Made by a program: the position numbers and the translations under genes. 64,000 nucleotides of DNA. Source: Tribonema minus (taxonomy: Eukaryota; Sar; Xanthophyceae; Tribonematales; Tribonemataceae). The notes beneath the pieces were generated by a model. It did no database searches and was not told the DNA's origin. It saw only the letters and a list, made by a program, of their open reading frames with translations. Shown piece by piece: positions 10,089-21,298 of this stretch (within the stretch, counting starts at the first letter, position 1; every line of letters begins with the position of its first letter). Location: NCBI GenBank assembly GCA_017506865.1, contig JAFCMP010000048.1, positions 248,001 through 312,000 on the forward strand. The letters run 5' to 3'.

Positions 10089-13000
10089 ATGGCTCCTGTA
10101 GGAGTTTACAGAGTCTCAGTGGCATGGCTGCTCACGATCGGCCTCATCGCCGTTCCTATATGCATGCTGCGTTTGCGCCAGCGATTGCCGGAGCAGCAGC
10201 ACGTTCACCGGGCGCTTGCAGACGCTAACATCTGGCATCAGCAATATTTGGAAAGGAGAAAGCACAGCGGCGTCGTCATCTACAACAGAGTCGGGAAGTG
10301 TGGCAGCACCAGCATGGTCAGATTGCTGGACAGGCTGCAGAGGGAGAAGAAGCGGATCATTAGTCACCATCTCCCGCTTAAGTTCTGGGGGCACGCGGGT
10401 CCTGAGGTGAGAGTGAAAACCACCGCTTTTGACACGCGTTTGAAAAGGACCAGTAGGGGCAGTTTCGTCGCCAGTTGGGCGACCGACAATTTGTGAAGAA
10501 GTGCAGTAATCAGGTCTTTTCCATCATAATTAGCATTCACTGATGGTGATGATGATGATTTGAATTTCAACGTCAAGCTGGTCACTCAGAGCATAGATAA
10601 GGCACTGTTGTTGTTTAATGAATTCATAATGCCGGCTGCTGACTGCTGCAGGTAGCTGGGGCTGACACGTACACCATACATCGTCATACAGAATCACGCA
10701 AATCTTCGTCAATCAAAGCACCAGTACCAATCATACCAAGAGTGCATGCTGCACTCATAATGATGGCGACGATGATGAGCGCATTAATTTACTTAAGACT
10801 CTGGCGGCTGAGAGACATGTGCGCCTCAGTGCTCAGAGCGGCTCAGGTGGGCTCAATAAAGCTGAGCTCATCTCTGATTGCTCTGGCCCGACTCGCCCGC
10901 TTGCTTTAAATGACCAGCATAAGCTTCAAGGTACTCCACATGCTGTCTGCAGGTACTTAATAGGTGGCTGCACACGACGAAAAAAGCGGAAGCTCAGGCC
11001 TGGGCAACAAACAGGACTGTGGTTCTAGATGGCCACTCAGCTTGGGTCAACTACACTGAGCATGTGAGTCATCTCTATTTTTAAAGTTTATTGTCCAGGC
11101 AAGCGCCACAGCCTGCTTTGCCAACACTGTCTTGCCCAGGATTGTTGCGCAGTTTCCGGGGTCTGATTGTCCTTTGTTACACGAGTAAGACATCTGCTGA
11201 TCACGTACCCCGCAATGCATAGCCCTATGTGTTGCGCGGTGTCATGATGCTACATGCTGCGCGTTGCACTCACTGGGGCTGCCACTTCAACATCACATGT
11301 ATGAAATGTTTTCGCCATTGTGCTTGTCGGCCCAGGGTTATCCGGCGCCCGTCTTCATCAACGTGGTGCGCGAGCCCATATCGCGCATGAAGTCCATCTT
11401 CTACTACATGCACGCGCCCATGCGCCACAACTCGATGCGCAGCGCAGACGCTCTGGCGCGGCTCATGGGCGACGCAAAGCACGATCCGCAGAAGCACACA
11501 CTGAGCAACTGCCTCAGGGTGCCGCGGTGCCACGATTACGTCGCGCACAAGTATGCCGCGCAACCTGTGAGACAGGTGAGGCGGTAGGCACGCAGTGCGT
11601 GTATCCGTGCCATGCATGCGCGGGACGGTGATGCTGAGCGCCCTTCATGTCAAGTGATGCTGTGTGCGTGTTTCTGCCGTTTGTGGCGTGACGGTGCTTA
11701 CGCGTCAGCACTGCCAGACGTGATTGCAGGTGTCGCTGACTGCCCCGCTGTCGCTTGAGTGTCACATGCGTAGCTGCATGCCGTGGGCGCTCGGGCACAT
11801 CTGCCAATCTCAGCACGGTTGCAGGCGTTGCCTGCCACCAATGTTTATCCCTCAGAGCGCCGTTTTTCAGCCATGAGCAGCAGCTCTGACCTGATCAAGC
11901 TGCAGGTACTGTGTCTCGCATCGTGCATCATCAGCAAATCATTATGGCTCTGTCACTATCACAACCTTTTGCTCTCATCTGGGTGCCACGTCGCCAAACA
12001 CTCACCACAGCGATCTGTGTGCCTGCTGTCACCGCTCGCAACTTGCGGCAGTTCCGAGGCATGGCGCCAGAGAAAGTGGCGATCACGCCCTACCCTGCCC
12101 CCGAAGCCACCGTGGCGCAGGCTGTGCACAACCTCCGCAATGAGTACCTTGTGGTCATACCACTTCAGGAGCTCGAGCCCGGCCTGCAGCTGCTCGAGTG
12201 CCTGCTCCCCAAGGAGTTCAAGGGGGCTCTGAAAATCTTCAAGGTGTGCAAGGCACTCATGTACCTATTACCGTGCAGTGCTCGGTGTCCAACTCAGATG
12301 CCATGGACATCTCATGAGCACCGCGGTGAGGAGTGACGTATCTCAATCAGCATCTTGAAAAGTACATGAGCGCAGTGGAGAGGTGTTGCTTGCGAAACCG
12401 CACCGAGGCGTGCATGCGTCATTTCAGTGGCATGGCAGCTACTTTGGCGTATTCGAACGTTCTAACAAGTCGTTCCAGCGCATGAGACAGCAGAAGCAAC
12501 CACAATGACGAACAGTTGAGTGCTGAAGTTCAAGTTTTCACAACCTTTGTTGCCGTTTGTGTGCTTCTCAGAAGTGCAGTTGCGTAGTGTAGGCAATGCG
12601 CGCGGGTCTGTCGTGAGAGCATTGCTCGTCACGTCATCCGATACACCTGACGCAATCTTTTTAATGTACACTAACAACTAGGGGTGGCTGACCTCACGAA
12701 GGCACTGGGCGCAATATTCTGTCATCATCATGGCAAAGGTAACAACGCTCACTTTTGATCCTGCGGTGATCAATGCTTGCCTCAATGGTCTCGGTTATTG
12801 CATCAATGCTATGCTGGAATAAAATGGCATTACTGGCTTAATGCGCTTGAGCACTGACCCCCCCCCTTCCCGCCATCCTTCATGCAACGTGCACACACAC
12901 ACAGGAGGCCGACGCGTCTTCGCAGAACGCCAATCACAACACCCAGGCTGTCAGGCCACCCTCCGAGGACCTTGACGCCTTGACCGAAATGGTAACCAAC

Positions 13001-13141
13001 ACTGGTGAGACGCAGCTGTGGGCGGCCGCACTTGAGCGCTTCTGCTTCACGTGGCGCGTCGGGCAGCAGCAATGCAGACCCCTGCGGCGGGTCGCTGTTC
13101 CCACTTGCGACAGCCTGAGCGAAGCCGCTAGTGCAGCATGA
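10089..13141 (+). CDS. HS2ST-like uronyl 2-O-sulfotransferase, copy A
   Basis: Five exons, all phase 0: 10089-10406, 10953-11063, 11336-11575, 12052-12243 and 12905-13141, giving 365 residues. A type II signal anchor occupies residues 9-27. The PAPS 5'-phosphate loop YNRVGKCGSTS is at 65-75, with Lys70 at the position of the catalytic Lys of HS2ST. DGHSAWVN (His134) matches the HS2ST catalytic His region. FINVVREPISRMKS (Arg155, Ser159) matches the 3'-phosphate site. The later block NLRNEYLVVIPLQELEPGLQ is also like HS2ST. Family enzymes transfer sulfate from PAPS to the 2-O of a uronic acid in Golgi glycans; the acceptor here is unknown. The order of motifs and the paralog at 28401 support every internal junction. 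An in-frame ATG at 9987 is possible but would place about 34 residues before this one; 10089 puts the anchor at the N-terminus. Confidence 0.85.
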
Positions 13142-15112
13142 CCACCATCTCCGCTACTGAAGCATCCAATGCTGCCACTGACAGCCTGAGGCTGTCGCAC
13201 ACATATGAAGTGCTTAAAGGGGCACCAGGTTACTCTAGTGATACTTACCGCCTTGCCACAGGCAATGGCGGACCGTTCGCTTCACCAGCCAGCCCATGTG
13301 TGGTGTAGTGGTCGCCGCCGTTATGGGACCTTTTGCGCGTCAGCATGAGAGCGCATGCAAGTGCTGTGGTCAGCTGCCAACGCGTGGTCAGTGCTGCTAT
13401 GGCAGCCCCTGAGCATGTGTGCTACCGGCATGCCTGTGTATGCTGCAGATGGCCAGCAATGGTGTGTCCAGCAGTTCAAAGTATACTTGACCTCAACACT
13501 AATGCTGCTGCAGCTGCTGGCCGGAGCATGGTGATGTCGCGCTGCTGCTGCAGCTGCCGACAGGAGCAGCTAGCACCGCCGCCGCCGTTGCCTTCAGCAG
13601 GTGCGGCAGCACCACTGCTGCCGCTACCTGTGCTTGTTGTGTCATTTCTGTCTACCCAGCGCACCGACGCGCACTGCGGCTGCGTTGAGCAAGCTAAATC
13701 AGCCCAGATGTCAGCTGCGGTTGTCATGTGTGCTCATAAATCGAACAGGCGAGCTGTACTCTGACGAGGTGCAATGACTAGTTCACTGATGCATACTTTG
13801 AGTGCATGTGTGATTGGCTGCGTCCAATGGGCTGTGTGCGTGCCCTGCGGCTGTGGGCACAATTGCTGATGTCAAAGCGAGTGTGTAGCCAACATCATAA
13901 CGTTGACATTGACACGGTTAGGTGCATGTATTTCCTGTTTTGCTTGTTGTTAGGCTTGTGATGCAACTACTTCTTATGTTCGGTCATATCTCGGAATTGC
14001 TGGCACATGAGTGAGGTCACAGTCAGAGATTCAACTGTAGACATGTCAGATTCAAGCTGCTGGCTTGAATCTGGTGTCAGGTTGATGTCTCTCTCACAAC
14101 CAAAACTTGGCTAGAGTCCTGGAGAGACAAGCAGAGAAGACTACTGAGGCCAACCCAAGAACCCCATCATGGAGTCCACAAGTAAGACCATAGCAACACT
14201 GCTCCTTAGTGTCACCATATGCTTGCATCCCGTTTTAACATGGAGACGGCATGATCGCCATGGATGCTGACATGAGTATTTTGTTGCAGAATGAGACATA
14301 CTCTCCCGGTTGTGCCCGACATGCAGGCCGCTTCTTTGTTGCTTGCGCATAGCCACATCACCTGTCGCTCCTACAGTAAAGTAGTACACTTGAAGAAGCC
14401 ATACCCTCTCCCCCCCCCTTCACCACCATTGGTGCGCCCCCACTCCCACCCCTGCTGTATGCTTGATGCCGAAAACTCTGATCTTGCTCGCCTCATTCTG
14501 TTCTCGCGAAACATATGCGAAAGCTGTTTTAGAAAAACCATTGTAGTGAGCAGCTGCAGATATTCCGTGTGAACATGACCAGATCAGAGCTTTACGCACA
14601 TCAGAGCTGTACACACATCAGGCACAAGCTGCAGCTCCAGCAGCTTTGACCAGTTTTCCATGTTGTTGCGGCTCTTTTTGTAGCATTGCAGTCACACCGG
14701 CAGCAACTGTCAGGAGGAAACATACATGTCTCAACAACACAAGTATAAGCATGATGCTGTATGCCTTGAGGCAGGCGACTGTCCATTGTGGGCGAACGCG
14801 CCCTTCGAACGACTTGCAGTTCGCATTGCACGATACAGAGAGCGACATCCCCAATTCCACATGAATGACACATGTCATAAGCAAACTTGAATACCACTCC
14901 CCCCTGCTGAAGAAAGAACAAACAGTAGTGAAACTTTGTCAAAACGCAATCGAGACACTTTGTAAAAATGACACCTCAGAAGGATTTATTGAACATTGCA
15001 TGGACATGCCATTGCTAAGGCAAGCACAAGTCTACCAAAACTGCACAAGTGCTTGCTGTAGAAGCATTGCTCTCCTCTGGAATGATCCCTCGAGTGCCTT
15101 CTACGCCTGTCA
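13142..15112. other. Intergenic, convergent 3' ends
   Basis: This lies between the stop of sulfotransferase A (+) and the 3' end of the FkbM gene (-). Contains short CAG-like stretches near 13500-13620 and a C-rich tract near 14410, but no exon or RNA gene that I can support. Confidence 0.5.
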
Positions 15113-15117
15113 TTACA
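15113..15117 (-). terminator. Likely TGTAA polyadenylation motif for the FkbM gene
   Basis: On the - strand, TGTAA lies about 30 bases after the stop codon of the FkbM gene. TGTAA is the usual polyadenylation motif of many green algae. The assignment is inference from position. Confidence 0.45.
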
Positions 15118-15145
15118 CTGGCAAATGTGCACATGCATGCGCCTG

Positions 15146-16929
15146 TCATGGCATGGCGCTGGGCTGAAATGCCGGATGCATGAACCAGTCGTTGCGCACA
15201 TGGTGGCCGTGATACAGGTACCCGTTGCGTGTGAAGACCTCCTTCACTGCCTCATTTTTTTCAAGGTCGTGCTCGTCCGCCTCCACCACAACGACGTCAA
15301 ACTCAACGGCCTCAAAGTTGATGCTCCTGGCTATCTCAAGCTCCGCGCCCTCGACGTCCAGAACCAAGAAGTTGATGTGCTCGATGTGGAGCAGATGCAG
15401 GAGGCGCCACAGCGGCAGGCAGTGCACGACGGGCAGCTCGTCGAGCGCGGAGGGGTCCGCCGCGACGCGCTGCGCCAGTTTCGGATGCCAGTGCTGCACG
15501 AACGACGGCGCCATGAACTCGTAGATCCCCTTCACCGCCTCCTGGTCGAGCTCCACGTAGTGCACCTGCGCGTCGTCGCCGCACACCGCGGCGTGGACGC
15601 AGATGGCGTCGGGCCGATTGCCGACGAGCCGCGCGTAGTTGGCCGGCGACGCCTCTATCAGCACGCCTCGCCACCCCATTACGCTTTCTAGAGAGACGGT
15701 GTTGGAGAGGCGCACGCCAGCGAGCGCGCCCAGCTCCAGGAAGGTGCCGTTGGCCATCTTGTGGAAGTAGTGCTGCATTGCATAAAGGTCCTCTGCATCT
15801 TGCCTGAATTGCAACAAAACACAGCAACAGTCATCATCATGCAGCGTCGAAGGTGGTGACAGCGGCTGTGAAATACTGATGGATGGAGGCACCCTTTGTG
15901 ATAAAACAGCATCAACAGCAGCAGCAGCAGCTGCTGCAGCAACATAGCACAAAGGTGATAATTTCAACTATTTGGAAGTCTACTTATTTTGAATCTTGAG
16001 AGATGTGATACTGTCAGGTCCGCCCATGGCAACACCAGTACTGATTCTCGTACTCATGTACTGACACAGCACGCAGCACAAATGTGGTCACATTCTTTGA
16101 GAGCCCCGCGAAGCAGTGCATCTCTCCTTGGTTGCAAATTGACCAGTGCTGGCTTCGCAGTAGCACTGTATGAGCTTGTTGATATAGTTTGGCGGCAATT
16201 TTGTAAAGCGCGTTAACAAATGTTTGAGCATAATTCAAATTGGTACCATAAGCATTGGCATCCTCAAACAGACTCTAAGCGAACCGCACTGACACTAGCT
16301 TTGTGTCTGCTGAGAGGCAGCTGGCTACACACATTTGTTGGTAATGTGTGTGTATTTGTGGCGTGATCTGCCGAAGACACCAAGAGGACCAGCATTGTGC
16401 GTAGCAGCACCTGCTGTGGCACAATGTTCCTGTCAAAGAGCACACATGATACTGCTCTGTCCCTGCTGCTGCTGCTGCTGTCGTTGTTGGCTGCGCCTGC
16501 TCTGCTTTTGGCTGTCACGTGAGAAGTATGTATGTATGGTAGGCGCCGCCAGCACAATCGTGGCTGTCATGTGCATACACATGAGTATGCATGCAGTTGA
16601 AGTGGCTCACTGACACGGTGCTACAGCTCTTACCATTGTCGCCCCTCAGGCGGACACAAATAAAGTCACAAATGAAAAACTCCATCAGTCGGCGTTCTCG
16701 CAAACTCGTACGCTGCGCTGGCGTGTCCAACGCTTTCAGGAATTCTGTTCAGTGCAAAGTGTTGAATAGCAGCTCACCCTGTGGCCTGCTGTGGCTGCAG
16801 CGTATACTCCACAGGCACTAGGTGGGAGTGTCTGTTCCACCTTGGGTATGTTGCCCAGACAGGCAGGTCTATCTGCACGGCGTCCAGGCAGCGCAGAGTC
16901 GCTGCCAAAATGTTTATCGACGCCCTCAT
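15146..16929 (-). CDS. FkbM-family SAM-dependent methyltransferase
   Basis: Main exon 15803-15146 carries a full FkbM domain: the SAM-binding loop FLELGALAGVRLSNT, then GWRGVLIEASPANYARL, and later FLVLDVEGAELEI. FkbM enzymes usually O-methylate sugars or small molecules. The exon cannot start on its own: no ATG precedes the domain, and CAATTCAG supplies an acceptor (AG at 15805-15804) needing one nucleotide. An upstream exon, 16944 or 16929 to 16778, ends in the right phase at a GTGAGC donor, and I join it with the ATG at 16929. This gives 269 residues with an N-terminal part reading IDLPVWATYPRWNRHSHL. The upstream exon is less certain than the domain; a further 5' exon with a membrane anchor could exist, since an AG at 16946-16945 precedes it. 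It is divergently arranged with the glycosyltransferase-like gene at 17204. Confidence 0.75.
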
Positions 16930-16944
16930 TCTCCACTGCCGCAG

Positions 16945-17203
16945 CTGTGATGAAGTAGTGGTCCGCGATGGCGGGCTTCAAGCTGAAAGTGTCGAGGATG
17001 AGATCTAAAAACCATAGAAAAGTGCAGCATACAAATCACATGATAAGTTCTTCAGGGGAGAACTTCAAAAACTCGAGTTGAACCTTAGCCGTTGTTGAAG
17101 TGTGGTGAAAATCGTTGGAAAGCTGCCTTGATGAACCCCGTGTGTGCTTGGGGCGGCCATCCTGCAGCGCTCGCTGGAGACGGCGAGTTGAGCATACATC
17201 ACC
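16945..17203. promoter_or_regulatory. Putative bidirectional promoter
   Basis: About 260 bp separates the FkbM gene (-) from the type II membrane protein gene starting at 17204 (+). With no room for two separate promoters, a shared one is likely. No specific element is recognised. Confidence 0.35.
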
Positions 17204-20200
17204 ATGGTGGTGCTTCCTGCTCGTATCGGGTATGTGTGCAGCGGGCGGAGAGCCTGCTGCTTGCCCATTGTACTGCTGATAGTGCTGCTGATATATAGTA
17301 CTACAGTGCTGCTTGCGGTACTGGACAAAACGGCTGGTGGTGGTGAAGACGCTGTCAGCTTTGGAGACGTGGAGCCGCTATTTCATGATCCTGAAAAAAG
17401 GTACGAGTGTGTGCCAGGACGCTGTCATTGCTTGGTGGACGCTTGTGTGCTAACCTGGGCATGCACCACCTGATTCCCTTCTCTTCCACCACGTCTTTGA
17501 TGCTGTCCAAGGAAAACTCCTCACGGTCGCGGCCTGCGCATTATGATCAACATCTCCCACTTTGCCAAGAGCTCTGCAGAGCCCAATCCTAAAATCTACG
17601 CCGATCAGCACGTGATTCCGAGGCCCTATGCCCAAGACAGTGTCGCACATGCCAGGGCCCAGCTGTTTACTGCCCTGGAACTGTGCGAAATGGGGGCAGA
17701 GGTGGTAGTACACTTCGACTGTGCCTACGACTGTGGCGGGGAGCCGGACCTGGCTGCGTTTGAGGGCAGCTGCAGCACACCTGAGGCATTGGAGCTTGCC
17801 TTCCACCAGCACGACCCGTCGCTGGGTTATCATGTTACGGGGGTGCACAGGTGAGGCATGTGCGCTGCATCTGGTGTGGCGCGCGCAGCTGGGTGTGCAT
17901 GCTGACCGTGTGTTGAGGTATTCAGAAACAATTGGTGAACTAAGTGTGGAATGACTCGCTTCCGCTTGAGGGCAAAAACTCTATGCAGCACACACACAGT
18001 ACTGTACTACCATGTACACAGCACACGGCCGAAACCCCTTGCTGCCCGCTGTCACCATGTACCTCAATGCGCTTACACACTAGTCACAGGTCAGGGAATA
18101 CACAAGTGTAAGATAGCTGAACAGCTTCCCTCAGTGCAGCTACTGAAAAACTGTGTTTTGTACGCTTTCGCCCGCGCCCTGCAGGGCTCGCGTGGCCGAC
18201 AGTGTGAACAATTTCGATGTTTTCATGTACACCGAAGACGACGTGCTCTATACGGCAGGTACGTACATGCCAGCTTCTATAATGCGACAAAGAGCAAGTA
18301 GTAGCAGTGCAGTAAGAATAGCACAGGGTGGACCATGTATACAGAGATGAGCTTTGATGTCAAAAGATGCTCTCAACACACAGGCAGGTTACGACAAATC
18401 TTCGTTGACGTTGCATTCGCACCACAAACCACCTGCGGAGATAGCAGCCTAGGTCCTTCTTGTGTGCCCTAGAACATACGCGCGCGGCGAATGCTGCTTC
18501 ACGATACCATGAACAGTTCAGGGAATACATAATGTGTGCCCAACAATTTCCTTCTCAGTCCAGCTGCTAACAGATTACTGAAAGGCCCATTCAACGACCA
18601 AGCGTGACACCATTGGTCCATTCATGGAATCACAAACCAAAGTTAATGTACATACCACCAACTGCACCATGCATCGGAATATATGCCCACCCACGTTTGA
18701 AGCGATACCGCTTGCAGAAGCACAGATAGCTGTGCCCACACACATCTGATGCAATGCCACCAGCAGAAGCACGTAGTGACCTAAGCTTACGAGTCACCTT
18801 TCCCTGCGTAGCTACACCAGTCCACGCCACTGGTGTCCACGGGCAGCACGTCAAGTCATGTACATTATGTCATGTCATTAAGTCATGTACTTCCACCCCT
18901 TGTTGGCGTGCGTCACCACTACCCGTGCCGCGCTGCATTGCAGGCCAAATTCTGCTGTATGTCGACCACCAGCGCAGACTACTCAACGCAGGCCTCGGTC
19001 TGACGCACAACGTGGGCTTCTATCGGGTGGAGGTTAACGTCACGTCTTCTGCCCTTGAAGAGGCAGTATTTGAGGAAACGCGCGTCGGTCCGGAGGGCCT
19101 CGATGTGCTGCAGCTACCAGTGCCGGCGTTGTACCCTGGCAGCGGTGGCAACGCCAGCCACGGCAACGGCACTGATGGCAACAGTACCTTTGAATGGCCA
19201 TGGTATGTCATCTACAGGTGAGAGTCTGGGCTGCTCATTGCGTATTGTGCCCTGAGTGGCGCTCCATGAGTGCCGTTGGTGTCGGGCTGCACAGTTGTTG
19301 TGCTCGTATGCCATGCGTCAAGGTGACCCTCTTGGATGTGACACTTTCGGAGGCACTGGCAAGCGCGTGACGGCGGCGCTGCGGCAATTTCCTCGCATGC
19401 CCTGCCCGCGCAGGGGCAACACGTACCAGGGCTCCTGGCTGCTGCTGCAGCCGCAGCTGCGCAGCTACATCAAGGAACTGGAGGGGGCCCGCCGCGGCCC
19501 GCGACGAGGGTTGATTCGCGAGACAAATGCCAACTGGGTGTACTGGCTGCTTCAAAAACAAAAAGTGAGCTTTCAACGCGGTGGCGTTGGCATGCTGTCA
19601 GAGATGCACGGTCGCATGTGTGCGCTGCACCATCAGAAAGTACTGGAAATGTACAAGAGGTATGCGAGGCTCTCAATTCTCCCTTGCGCAGTCGTTCAAG
19701 CTTCTTATTTCCATGACTTACTACAGTTGCCAGGAGAACCTAGCAAGTCGTGCAAATGATCAAATTGAGTAAAATGCATCAAGCACATCGCTTTGGTTTG
19801 CAAGCCTTGTAGGCTGCAATGCAAGGTGATCAGTGGAAGTTTGGTCTGAGTAATATTGCTACTTATTCTGGGTTTCGTAATGCTGCGGTGTGTGTGTGTG
19901 TCGTGGACGTCAGGTCATGAGCTCTGCACTTGTTAGTATCTGTACTGGTGATGTGTTGCACGTGTGAGCCACAGAGGAGTAAATGATAGTATAACTGGTA
20001 TGTGCTGCTTGACGCAAAGCAGTTCAAAGACTCGTGCAGTACCGCGATGTCATACTTCTTCAGAAAGAAGTAGTGCACGACATGCAGACGTGCTTACACC
20101 TCGTGGCTGCTACAACTACTGCAATGGCAGCGTTCAGATCCGTGTCACGTTACGCGCATGCAATTTCCGATGCCGCGGCAACCTTGCTGCATGACGCGCT

Positions 20201-20478
20201 TGCAGCTGCGTTGTGGTGCCAACACCTGCTCCCTTGGCATTGCGTGCACCCACACACGTTTCACACCATACATGCGCATATGCCTGAGTCATGTACCATT
20301 ATGCGCTGCATGAGCGCGCCCGCAGGTCATCCCGCTGGCTTCGTTCTCCCAATTCGGCGTGCGCCACTTGGGGAACTACTACCTGTGGACGACCAAATTT
20401 GGCGACAATGCGCGCAGCACGCATCAGCTACAAATTGAGCTGCTACAGCTTCGAGCGCGCCGCGAGCTGGAGGTTTAG
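17204..20478 (+). CDS. Type II membrane glycosyltransferase-like protein 1
   Basis: Six exons with consistent phases: 17204-17400, 17512-17850, 18185-18258, 18944-19217, 19414-19564 and 20326-20478, giving 395 residues. A single hydrophobic anchor at about 18-40 follows a short basic tail, the layout of a Golgi enzyme. The lumenal part contains RIMINISHFAKSS, AEVVVHFDCAYDC, and FDVFMYTEDDVLYT, whose acidic EDD at 196-198 sits where a DxD-like metal site would be. The C-terminal end reads SFSQFGVRHLGNYYLWTTKF. I read this as a GT-A-like glycosyltransferase, but I cannot assign a CAZy family, so the activity is inference. Exon 5 may instead run to 19659, but only the 19564 donor keeps phase with the last exon. 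A TGTAA lies at 20609. Confidence 0.65.
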
Positions 20479-21298
20479 GTTGTGGTCTCTGCTGGAGCTC
20501 AGCCGTGAAAGCCTCGCGTGTCTCTACAGAGCACCACCTCTATGTACATAAATGGCTCCCCTCCTCAGTTTGTATCATCTTGGCTTGGGCTTGGATGTTG
20601 TGCTGTCGTGTAATCATGCTTTTGCACCGTAGTTACTTTGGCATGTCAGCGCAACGGCATGCATTGTGCATCTTTGGCGTCGGCATTGGAGCTGAGTCTA
20701 GTTGCTGTTGGGGGCTCTGTCATGTGATCACTAGCACCATCAGAAGAATCTTTTGTTTGTACTTGCGTGCGAAGCGTACGGTGCGGGAATGCTCAGCATG
20801 AGCACACACAAGCACCACTTGACCAGATGAGGTTCATACTTCGAAGTATGAGGTTTGGCAGTCTGGCACAAACTGTCATTGACATTTGGCAGCCACAGGC
20901 ATTTCTCTGGCTAAAGAGCTTTAGAATGTGACTGCAGGACATATTAATTGCCTGCAGGATACAGAGGCCCATGGGCAATCGCCGACATGCACGCGCGCAG
21001 CAGCAGCGTGGTTAAAACAACTGTGCTTTGACATGGTGACATGGAGATGTGATATCGGATTCCTGCCTCTCAATCGGCTCAGGCGTGGAGTGACGAAAGG
21101 GGATAACCGAGTTTAGCAGTACTTCAACTTGAAGATTATGATGTTCAGTGTTGAAGTCAGTGTTGAAGATCGCATCTCGGTTAAAACACGCATGTGCTGA
21201 GCCTGCTCAGCGAAATCAGATCTACAGCAATGTGGCAGACCATCGTCACGAAAACTGAGCGGTAAGCCGCCGCAGCAGCAGTCAAGAAGGAGCAGAGC
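20479..21298. other. Intergenic
   Basis: 3' region of the upstream gene, including a TGTAA at 20609-20613, then the promoter region of the next + strand gene. No exon or repeat was recognised. Confidence 0.5.
20609..20613 (+). terminator. Likely TGTAA polyadenylation motif
   Basis: TGTAA 131 bases after the stop of glycosyltransferase-like gene 1. It is assigned by position and by known green-algal usage. Confidence 0.35.

Noticed and set aside
15804..15967. 5' extension of the FkbM frame with a poly-Ala stretch
   Set aside because: It starts at TTG, the poly-Ala comes from a CAG repeat, and an acceptor at 15805-15804 explains the junction better.
19565..19659. Longer exon 5 of glycosyltransferase-like gene 1
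   Set aside because: Reading continues openly, but its donor at 19660 is out of phase with the final exon, whereas GTGAGC at 19565 fits exactly.
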